Origin: Coptis chinensis
Lineage: Eukaryota > Streptophyta > Magnoliopsida > Ranunculales > Ranunculaceae
Reading direction: 5' to 3'
NCBI GenBank assembly: GCA_015680905.1
Contig: CM027382.1
Location: 13,923,501 to 13,987,500 of the forward strand
DNA: 64,000 nucleotides
The translations under genes and the position numbers were made by a program. The notes beneath the pieces were generated by a model. It did not search any database. It was not told the origin of the DNA and saw nothing but the letters and a program-made list of their open reading frames with translations. Numbering within the stretch: position 1 is the first letter of the stretch; each line of letters opens with the position of its first letter. Below are positions 55,509 through 64,000 of this stretch, in pieces.

Positions 55509-57899
55509 GACAACAGAATCTGAATGCAGGGTATTATGGGTGTCTAAGCTCACACATTCCAAATTATAGTTATCTTACCAAGCTTCAAAAAATTAAATTT
55601 TTTGATAGCCATATAATGATCAAATATCATTTGGTATCATTGTATCAAACTACTAGTGTGTTTAGATGAGCTTTCGTGTACACATTATAATAAACTTAGG
55701 TCTGTCTACGATTATCTCGATTTGTTTACTTTGATCAAATTAATGATAAATCACAAAAATCAGAATAAGTTGGTGATGGAAACATTTTGATAATCAGAGA
55801 AGTACATTTTTTTTTCCCTGCTTAATCGAAAGATGCATTTATTCAATATCAAAACAAAATTATCCAAAGGTTTTGGACATGCGCACTAACTGCGCTTCTA
55901 GTACCTTCTGACTAGATATCTTAATCCTTCAAAAGGAAGGATTATTGTATTGTGGGTCGCTATTTGCATAAGGAATTACCTAAACATTGACACGGATATG
56001 AAATATCGGCAAAATATAAAAAACTGAAATATATCTATCTAATAAAACACAATGGTGTGGGGCCCCCAGGGCCTCCATCCAGTGGTTACCATTGTCTTTT
56101 CTAAGTTGTGACATGGCAAAATAAGCCAATCCCAAAAAGTATGCTCCCTTATGCCCTAACACTCGGATCTATTGGATCTTATTCTTCAAACCAGCTGTGT
56201 ATGCCCTATCCTTCCTGCCGCCGTCACTTGAAAAAGAAATTCTGGGCAATTGACTGATGTGTTCTTCCTGGGCAAATTAGAGAAGGGGTTGGGCATGATC
56301 CGACGGTCCAAACACCTTCTTAGCATTTCACCTTGTTTATGACATGGCAGAATCTAAGGGTATTTGCTGGTATGTTTCTTTAGTTACTGCAGACCGCCTC
56401 CCCCTTTTTCTTTTCTCTCACTCTCATCCCTACCGCCCTCCTCACTCCAATTCCTCATCCAAATTTCTACCTTTGATGCTCTAGATTTCTACACTCCAAA
56501 TTTCTATTCCTCATCCATCTACCTTTGATGTTTACTTTACTCTTCATTTAACCCATTTAAATTGGTTTTGGAAAGGTCGGAATTAAATTTTAGTTGTCGT
56601 CGGTTACTGCAATGTTTGGTTTAATTTGGTGGTTCAACTGTTTGATTGTTGTGAGCCGTGTGCGCCTTGACTGAGATTGAAAGCTCATCATTACTGCACA
56701 GGAAAGATATTCATCACTACAAGGTCAGAAAGTACACTACAACTACATATTTAGATTTTATGGGCTAATGATATTCTCTAGATTGTGTTGCAATTCAACA
56801 TTTGCAATTCTCTATGACCCGAATTCTTATTCAACATTCAAGCTTGCGTGACTCTTGAACTTTGCTTAATTTGGGCGTTCAATATACTTCATAATGCCAT
56901 ATGTTCTTACTGATCTTTTTTAATACGTAATATATTGAATTTTGGGTCAATCCTTTTTATGTAGTTTTGGTTTGGTACAAACCAAGCTCGTGAGATGCAT
57001 AGAGTTATGTTCCGAAAGGATTATAGCTAGGGTTTTTCTCTCCCCTTTCCTAATGCATGGTCCCTTCATAGTTTATATAAGCTCCATTGTGTGATTGTTT
57101 GCATGGCAGTTTGCCTTCCGTATAGGTTTGAAGTATTTCAAAATTGTTAGAACATTGTTCCTGGGTTTCATCGTAGAGGTTGATCTATGAGTTTAAGGAT
57201 GCGGTGACAATGGTATCTTATCAGTTAAATCTATCTATAGATTGTCTATACACACCACAGACACACATATCAAATCTTGCGTTCTCCATCTAGCATATAG
57301 AAGTCAAAATTCCCTGAATGTATATTTTATAGGTGTCTGTGGTGTGTATGTGTGCTAACTTTGAGAGTCATTACTACGATAGCTAACCTTTGCAAGCGCA
57401 AGGGTACCATTTTAGATATGCATTCTGTTATGGCACTGAAAAATCTGGGCTTTTATTTTTTTATGTTCTCACATTTATTTGCAGTTAATACCCTCTGAAA
57501 TTTGCCTTGGAAGCAAAAATGCCTCTTACTCAAGCTAGACCGTCCTATGAGTCCATTATCTCAACTTAGAGGGTAAAAGTTTGGGTATACTCTTTTATTA
57601 GTAAATAAAAATAAAAAACCTACTGCCAGCTCCTTTATATTTAGAGATATTAGCCACAAAAGTTTTGTTTAGGCTTTACTTAACAAAGCTCTCTGTGCAA
57701 ATCTCCCTGATAATCTTGACGGAATCCCATCGTCTCCTATAAATTTTTTGGAATAATTATCACAGTACAGGGTCAGTCCATCACTACTTGATTGCAAATG
57801 GTGGAAAAGACCTACCCGACACTGATGTTTACTCTATTCCTCCTCTTGCAATAGTGTGATGTCACCTAGCTTTATTTGAAAAAAAGTATCTGTTAGCAA
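55509..57899. other. Non-coding interval with one long inverted repeat
   Basis: No gene is supported in about 2.4 kb. A perfect 17-bp inverted repeat (ATACACACCACAGACAC at 57248-57264, complement at 57333-57349) could form a stem with a loop of about 68 bases. A short frame near 57515-57600 (EAKMPLTQARPSYESIIST) has no recognised relative. Confidence 0.4.
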
Positions 57900-59782
57900 A
57901 GCTATAATCCATCTCATCTTTGAACAAATCCTCGGAATGATTTCCTTTCTTGACATGCGGTAAAATGCATAAGATGCTTCCAGCCTTTCTTAAACCAGAA
58001 CCACTTCAAAAGTATATTCCAACAATGGACTCCATTGCCAAAAAACTCCTAAAAGAGCATTGGGATGACAAGAAGGAAGTACTGGCTTTCACTCTAGCCA
58101 AAGCTTACACCATATCTATAGCTTGCAAGGTGTTCATGAGCATAGAGGATCCCTTTCAGCTACCTAAATTTGTTGATCCGATCCTTTCGCTCTTTTGGCA
58201 AAATTTGGTATCTTTGTGTATACCGATTGATTTACACCGAACGGCAATGAATAAAGCGGGTAAAGCATCAAACATAATAAGCAAAGATATTCTTGAGATA
58301 ATAAGGCGGAGGAAGTTGGATTTAGCTGAGAATAAAGGCGTCGCCTAAGTGGGATATATTGTCACATATGTGGTTAAGAACCTTTGAGGATGGGCGACCA
58401 ATGGAGGAGCGGGACATAGGTGACAAAATACCGGTTTGATTGTTGGAAGTCATGATCTTGCCAAGATCGCCCTTACTTTTGTTGTTAAGTATCTTGCAAA
58501 ATTTCCTCACATCTACAATGAAGTCTTAAAGGGTAAGTCCATCTCTCCGTTGCCATTTCTTTCTTATATCTATCATTAACATATGTCTTGTCGACTATTT
58601 GAACTTAATTTTTTATTTAAGCATCAAAGATCGTAAAATGACTTTCAAGTGATTTTATTCTCATGTTTCACTTTCTCCCTTTATTTCCTATTCCATCTCG
58701 ACAAAAGTGAGCAGTAAATGCAATAGATGTATCGTTTAAAAGTCACTAAATATTGAGATAGCATTACTATGAAAGTGAGACCAGCAGATCAAGATATTTG
58801 TCCATGAACATTTAAATATTAATCCCCTGCCTAACGGGTTAAAGTAAGCTTTTGGTTGGGCTTGGGCATGCATGAATTCGACATTATTCTATGATTGGAA
58901 TCATTAGGACTTCAAATGTATCTAATGTGTGCTTCATTATAGAACAAATGGAGATCTTGAAGTCAAAAAATAAGGAGAACTGCTAAAACTGGGAAGACAT
59001 TAAAAGATGAGGTATTCACGAAATGTTGCATGTGAAGCGATGAGAATCACGCCTCCCTCTCAAGGAGCATTTAGAGAAGCAATAACCGACTTTACTTATG
59101 CGGGGTCTTCAATTCCAAAAGGGTGGAAGGTCTTGAATGTTCTTTCTTCTTTTTCTTTTTCTTTTTTTTGGGTGGGTTTGGCCCTCAATTCTTGTATTAC
59201 CAATTAATTCGGTACTTGGGTTTTAAGAAAGACATTATTGATCTACACATTAATTTTACAAAAATAAACTTATTGCAAATACTTGTGACATTTGGCGGGA
59301 GTTTGATTGGATGAAATGCTTGCTCGGGCTACATTGACACCCCAAATTCAATCAGAAAGATGTAGCTGACAGTTATTTATTCAGAATTTATTTTTGAAAA
59401 GTTATTTACTAGATTTATAGAAAGTTGTATGTAATGGAGTAATTATTTTTCTCTGAGATATTACGGAGCACAAATTCCCAACACACAAAAATGCAAAACA
59501 CTTCCCAAATCCTGAAAATTTTGATCCTTCAAGGTTTGAAGGAAAAGGTCTACTCCATACACATTTGTACCGTTTTTGGTGGAGGGAGCGTGATGTGTCC
59601 CTGGAATAGACTATGCTTGGTTAGTAATGTTGGTTTTCATCCACAATCTTGTGACCAAGTTTAGGTGGGAAGAAGCGCTTCCAAAGGAGAAAACAATTTT
59701 TGTACCACTTGCCATGCCAGAAAAAGGCCTTCCAATCCGACTCCAAGCTCATTCTCATCAATCACGGACAAGTGATCGATGA
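57900..59782 (+). pseudogene. CYP716-type cytochrome P450 pseudogene
   Basis: CYP716 enzymes oxidise triterpene scaffolds. Exon (57950-58532): MHKMLPAFLKPEPLQKYIPT, MDSIAKKLLKEHW, FMSIEDPFQLPKFVDPI, IPIDLHRTAMNKAGKASNII. After two frame changes come WDILSHMWLRTFEDGRPMEE and GLIVGSHDLAKIALTFVVKY (the I-helix region), then donor GG|GTAAGTCC. Next exon (58943-59129): [20 protein letters not shown] and [11 protein letters not shown]. Last exon (about 59465-59782): FPNPENFDPSRFEGKG, then the heme loop broken by a shift (PYTFVPF...CVPGIDYAWL), then FRWEEALPKEKTIFVPLAMP, stop at 59780. The N-terminal part is absent. Multiple shifts and a damaged heme loop show it is dead. Confidence 0.82.
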
Positions 59783-60705
59783 CTATATATGTGCATTCAT
59801 TCTAGAGACATGTCTTGTTTTTCAATAAATTTGTAAAGTTGTTGTCTTAGTTTTCTTCTCTGTTTTAATACAAAAGTTGCGAGTATATATATTAAGTAGA
59901 ATGAAGGAGATGTTGGACATTAAACGGTAACGGGTGAATATTAAGGTTAAACATATAAAATCAACAGATGCAAACAGGGGACACACCTCGATTAATTAAT
60001 ATGAAACAGGGTACGTTTCATATTATAGCGTACTGTTTACGCATATAGTATGACACACTCAAAGCTGAAACAAATGGTTCTAAATCGCAAATCAAGAGGA
60101 AACATTTATTTTTGTTAACGTCAAATTCTATATGATTTTTTATTCATGATCTGACCACAGCTAAAAACAATTTCCATTGTTTTTTAAGGTTGGCTTTAGC
60201 TTGGTGTTGATATGTTTTGTTGCTTAAACTCCTTAAAGACACCTTTGTGCCGAAGGTGCCCGTATTTGTGCCGTACGGCACGGGCAAACCCTAGTAACTT
60301 ACAATATGTGTCAGTGTGTGCATTCCGGAAATATGACCCTATGTTACATGTACATACCATATTTCCGGAGGCAATTCATATGTGTGTTGACCTTCATTTC
60401 CGGAGGCAAGTCATATTTGTCAGATATTGTTAGTTTTGGGGGAGGGTGGGGGCATATTAAGTTTGAAGAGAAGAATTTAACAGTCAACTATCCTTTCACA
60501 ATTATCCTTCCTTTTGGTCGCCATTCAGCCCATCCTTCATGCATCCGGAGGCAGGTACTAGTTTCAATCCAGGCCAAAATTTAAAAATGGACCAGTCCGA
60601 CATCCAACTTTTAAACCACAGTTCATGCATGTTGATCTGGTTTCAGATTGTGGGGGGCAAAAAGTAAACAGAGTACAAATAGAGATGAAGTTTAGTAATA
60701 TTTAC
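59783..60705. other. Interval between the P450 pseudogene and the ADH-like fragment
   Basis: No gene is supported. ATTTCCGGAGGCAA occurs twice (60361 and 60399), with a related half at 60326 and 60544. The third and later ADH exons expected here on the minus strand were not found. Confidence 0.4.
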
Positions 60706-60989
60706 TTCCAATTTCCACAAAGTGACATCACTGTGGCACAGAGAAGTGCAGATAACCTTAATCCTTACTTCCCTTGCTTTTGGTGGAGCCACTATCACTT
60801 CTTCAATTTTCAAAGCTTCTCCAGCTTTTCTACACACGGCAGCTGTAATGATAGATCCATTTATAAATAAATTGAGAAAACCTTTCAAATCAAAGTTCAT
60901 AAAAAGCTAAATCTTGACTAAAGATAAAGAAGTGTGCTGGGTGTTCTAATGATACCTCTACATCTAATAGGCTTTCCTTCAGTTTCCAT
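60706..60989 (-). pseudogene. ADH-like alcohol dehydrogenase, first two exons only
   Basis: Zinc-dependent medium-chain dehydrogenases reduce or oxidise alcohols. Exon 1 (60956-60989): METEGKPIRCR, donor GAG|GTATCATT. Exon 2 (60706-60842) follows an acceptor ATTACAG and reads [39 protein letters not shown] and VTLWKLE, ending at GAA|GTAAATATT. CHSD includes the first catalytic-zinc Cys. The exon 2 length of 137 bp and its borders fit plant ADH genes. Both exons are undamaged, but no third exon is visible downstream, where the P450 remnants start. It is a 5' fragment: a truncated gene or a partial duplicate. Confidence 0.72.
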
Positions 60990-61149
60990 GTTCTAAGTTC
61001 CTCGCCTTCGCTGCTTTCTCAGATTGTCAATGTTGTGGAAATGTGGGCCTTTTGATAGGAGAATGGTCAGCTCCAGCCATGTGAAATTCTGTATCTGATT
61101 TGGATTAGGATTATGCGTTTATCCACTTACCAACTAAATCCTAACATAA
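60990..61149. other. 5' flank of the ADH-like fragment
   Basis: Short upstream sequence with no clear TATA box. It ends at the TAA target copy (61147-61149) of the next MITE. Confidence 0.35.
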
Positions 61150-61628
61150 GAACATTCCCAATGCAGATGAATATCAAGGGGATGTGACAATATTTACCTC
61201 CAAATGGTAAAAAATATTTGCCTAATGCAAAGGTGAATATCAAGGTGACTATTTTCCCAAGTTAAAATGAGAGTGAAACCTTCAACCGAGATAGTAGCTG
61301 AGTTGGGAACTTCGGACGGGATGTTTTATTCCGTCTCGTGTGTCTTTTTAAAAAAAATCGGTTTTTTTTCGAACGGAATGTTTTATTCCGTCTCACGTCT
61401 TTTTTCGTCTTTTTTTTTGTTTTTTTATTAACTTCAGACGGGATATTTCATTCCGTCCGGCACGTTTTTTCGATTTTTACATTTAGCCGGAATCAAACAT
61501 CCCGTCTGAGAATAATAGTCACATTTGCATTGGACCGCCTCACCTTGCTTTTCACCAAAACAGTAGAAAAAAAAAAGAAATAGAATTGACATGGAGGTGA
61601 ATAAGAGTGGCTTGCATTGGGAATGCTC
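61150..61628. mobile_element. Tourist-like MITE with four palindromic motifs
   Basis: 479 bp. TIRs GAACATTCCCAATGCA and GAGCATTCCCAATGCA (reverse complement of the right end) are flanked by TAA (61147-61149 and 61629-61631), as in PIF/Harbinger MITEs. Inside, a motif GACGGGAT-gttt-ATTCCGTC occurs four times (61314, 61371, 61436 and, inverted, 61484). No coding capacity. Confidence 0.75.
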
Positions 61629-61931
61629 TAAAGCAATAAAATCTATCAACTTGCCAACTATATCCTAAAGTATCTAATTTGGATTAGGATTATCTGTGTA
61701 TCTACTTAACAGCTAGATCCTAAAAAGATGCAAACAAAGATGGTGATTTAAAGAGAAAAAGTGTGTTCCTTGGGCACGCACTATGCTCCTTACATCTTTT
61801 CCCAATAGAAACAAAATACACAACAGAGCCAGTTAAGGTACCAGCAGTTAATATAAGGTAACAATAACAGAGAGACGCTATGGGAATTTATCGGCAAAAA
61901 CCTGGAAATCGAAAAGCGACATAGGTCATAA

Positions 61932-62814
61932 GAGCAAGTCCAATGGGGTGCTAAAGGGTCATATACCACCCTGTCCACAAAAATGTCATTCCAATGGGGC
62001 TGCTAAAAGGGTCTTAAATTTGGAAAGAGTAAAAAACCCAACCAAAGTTAAAACCTTGGCTAGCAGCTGCCATAATAAGTTTCGGGAGACGGACGACATA
62101 GTTTCTACCGTCTGTTGGTTATTTATATACAGACTGTTGGTTATTTATGTATAGACGGCAGAAACTATGCCGTCTGTCTCCCGTTTTAATTAAATGGACG
62201 GACGGACAACAGAAAAAATGCCATCTGTACTGTGACGCAAAAACTGATAAATCTTGTTCTTCTTTTCATATACAAATTCTCTGAAAATTCATATCCATTG
62301 TACTCCATTCATTCCATTCCACTTACTCCACAATCCATTACTATTCATTCCACAACTCAACAATCCACACATCTATTCAACTAACCAAAATTCATTCATT
62401 AAACATAATCCATACAAACATCAATCAATATAAACATAAATAATAATAATAATAATAATAAATAAATAAACTAATTTCGACTCAAACCCTCGCTAGATTG
62501 CCTCTTTTTTTATTTACTCTATTGCTGTGATTCTCACAATGTTATTTCTAGAATCTGCACTTTTAACTCTGCGACTCTATTATGTGAATTTTGTTTCTCT
62601 TCTCTCTCGGCCACCAAATAATAATAGTATTCGTCGGTTGTAGTCATAACCGAATCGCGCATCCCATGCATCATTAGAGGCGACTCGGCATATCGCACTA
62701 TAAGTGTAGCCTACAAAAAAATCAATAACTTTAAGAAAAATTATCACTATAAACCAAATATAATTCAAGTTTCAAAATATAAACCAAATACTAACCTCAT
62801 CTAAAGTGTCAAAA
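61932..62814. mobile_element. Left end of a second PIF/Harbinger-like element
   Basis: GAGCAAGTCCAATGGGGTGC follows a TAA (61929-61931), a typical Harbinger terminus. Inside there is a long imperfect palindrome (arms 62083-62113 and 62153-62183, CGGGAGACGG...ACCGTCTG). No right end is seen before the CACTA terminus at 62815, so the element is either truncated or interrupted by the CACTA insertion and continues beyond the window. Confidence 0.5.
62550..62721 (-). pseudogene. Unassigned exon-like frame
   Basis: After an acceptor-like TTTTTTTGTAG (about 62712) the minus strand is open for roughly 55 codons: ATLIVRYAESPLMMHGMRDS, TDEYYYYLVAEREEKQNSHN, RVAELKVQILEITL, then a stop. The Glu/Lys-rich end looks like a coiled coil. 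Its position inside the Harbinger-like segment suggests the last exon of an ORF1-type protein, as in 54161-55155, but no specific match was recognised. Confidence 0.3.
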
Positions 62815-63289
62815 CACTACACCATAACTGGCTATTTGCAACGGCAAAAAACCGTTGCTAATAATTTTCGCAACACTTTTTAAGCGTTACAAATATGGCT
62901 TGGGTAAAGCGTTGGGAATATTTGCAACGGTTAATAAGCGTTGCAAACAGAAATTTCCAACGGTCAATAAGCGTTAGTAATATGTTAAAAATATTACCAA
63001 CGGTTCTTAACCGTTGCAAAGTTGTTTGTTAATTTAAAAAAAATCATTTAAAAATCATTTGTAACGGTTATAAACCGTTGCTGATGGGTTGCTAAAAAAA
63101 AAAATTAATTTATCATATTTTGTAGCCACATTGCTTTATGTGCAAGCTTAATCAAGGCCAAAATTACAACTTTACAAGTCTGCAAAGTAAACTTCCGAAT
63201 TGGAACAAAACCTTAAAAACAGTAATTAGTTATAATAATAACAATTATGATACTAGTACTGATGGTCAACAAATAATGACCATACTTAC

Positions 63290-63705
63290 ATCAGCAATTA
63301 GAGGGCACAAAATATCTTCTTGGCCATATTGTTTACTAGCAACAACAACTTTCATGCGGAGAACAACTTCATCCTTGTTCCTTACATCCATAATCTCTGA
63401 ACCTTCCTCTACCAACTCATCTAAAAGTTCAATTGCCTGAAAAATAAATATACAAAAAAGTCTCAATTCATACACTTTATCAAGATGAGTTCTTTCCAAA
63501 TATAAATACAAACCTTAGCAATAGCTTTAGTGTATCCACTAATAATTTCACTCGGGTGCAATCCCGACCTGATAAGCTCCTCAGCATTTTATAAAAGTTC
63601 CCCAGAAAATGATATCGTTAGATTAGTTCCATCACCAATTTCCTCATGCTATGCCTTTCCAGCTAACACCAATATCTTTGCTCCAATAGTCTCTCCTCCA
63701 CATGC
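63290..63705 (-). pseudogene. CCT8 (TCP-1 theta chaperonin) fragment, two exons, captured
   Basis: CCT8 is a subunit of the cytosolic chaperonin that folds actin and tubulin. Exon a (63514 to about 63705): AKILVLAGKA, stop, HEEIGDGTNLTISFSGELL, stop, NAEELIRSGLHPSEIISGYT, KAIAK, donor AAG|GTTTGT. Exon b (63290-63436): AIELLDELVEEGSEIMDVRN, KDEVVLRMKVVVASKQYGQE, DILCPLIADV, donor GAT|GTAAGT. Both stops (TAG, TAA) stand where the family has Gln, so they are C-to-T changes. Introns are kept, so the fragment was copied as DNA. The next exon (ACIQVCPKNP type) is missing. Confidence 0.82.
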
Positions 63706-63955
63706 GGCGAGCTTGTCACCTCCAACATCCATGTTGCCGGATTGTATCCATCTCGTATCTTTGGGACTCCATTAACACTCTTGAAAAATAAAATCAAGTT
63801 GTTCAAGATCTGATTAAGTCACGAAAGTGATAAAACCAAGAACTCAACAGCAAGTTCCATGTGTCCTCACCTCAAAGTACTTAATTAGATGGCAAGAATT
63901 GCAGCCCCAATGGTCCAACATATATTTCTTCTCCTCCTCGTTTCATTAGGAAGAG
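63706..63955 (-). pseudogene. PDR-type ABCG transporter fragment, joined to CCT8
   Basis: Pleiotropic-drug-resistance ABC transporters export metabolites at the plasma membrane. Exon 1 (63871-63955) reads LFLMKRGGEEIYVGPLG and, after a small frame change, NSCHLIKYFE, donor GAG|GTGAGG. The second exon, from about 63783, reads VNGVPKIRDGYNPATWMLEV, then TSS, the most conserved stretch between the first nucleotide-binding fold and the following membrane domain. About 20 bases later the frame becomes CCT8 sequence without any intron between. This is a fusion of two unrelated host genes on the same strand. Confidence 0.78.
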
Positions 63956-64000
63956 CTGCAAGCATGTAGAAAGACTTAATACTTACCCACCTTTAGTTGT

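Larger units (their letters stand above)
62815..64000. mobile_element. CACTA transposon end with captured host exons, running off the window
   Basis: CACTACACCATAACTGGC at 62815 is a CACTA terminus. The next 280 bp carry at least six subterminal repeats built on AACGG/CCGTT (for example GCAACGGTTAATAAGCGTTG). The far end is outside the window, so length and TSD cannot be checked. Host-gene exon fragments begin about 475 bp in from the end. Confidence 0.7.

Noticed and set aside
1..64000. Bacterial features (operons, Shine-Dalgarno sites, phage)
   Set aside because: Introns with GT...AG borders, plant protein families and plant transposon lineages throughout show a eukaryotic nuclear sequence.

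Overview
The window is nuclear DNA of a flowering plant, most likely a eudicot. Evidence: F-box/LRR-FBD and DUF295 genes, a CYP716-type P450, a plant ADH-like gene, intron-containing CCT8 and PDR-transporter exons, and plant transposon lineages (Copia, Tat, Athila, MULE, PIF/Harbinger, CACTA). I cannot name the species. The region is gene-poor and transposon-rich. The only host coding exon that still looks intact is the first exon of an F-box gene (974-1939, minus).

Layout. 1-2628: F-box gene A. 2629-8057: complete but decayed Copia element (TSD CTAAA). 9812-17482 plus 49958-50250: a second F-box gene, B, a pseudogene on the minus strand. Its exons 3, 2 and 1 have been pushed apart by insertions. 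Between exons 2 and 3 sits a TIR element (10094-12631) holding a SINE-like retroposon, which itself holds a solo LTR. Intron 1 holds a palindrome-rich MITE (13221-13848) and a long-TIR element (14290-16784), into which a second TIR element has inserted carrying DUF295 and LINE fragments.

Exon 1 of gene B is broken by one stack of insertions covering about 32.5 kb. A MULE-like element carrying a PPR fragment (17483-49957) contains a 31.4 kb Tat-lineage Ty3/gypsy element (17576-48953, TSD GTCGT/GCCGT). That contains a 19.6 kb Athila-like element (23278-42907, TSD AGCAG), which contains a solo LTR (39331-40785, TSD ATCTT). The Tat element keeps both RNase H domains, has a truncated integrase, and carries an antisense, intron-containing extra ORF whose 3' part is duplicated. 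The Athila element carries three diverged copies of one domain downstream of integrase.

50251-64000: a PIF/Harbinger element (52066-55505) with transposase and a Myb-like ORF1, a CYP716-type pseudogene, the 5' end of an ADH-like gene, a Tourist-like MITE, the left end of another Harbinger-like element, and one end of a CACTA element (from 62815). Beside the CACTA end lie joined exon fragments of a PDR ABC transporter and CCT8.

All boundaries were read by eye from LTRs, TIRs, TSDs and splice signals. No alignment or database search was run.
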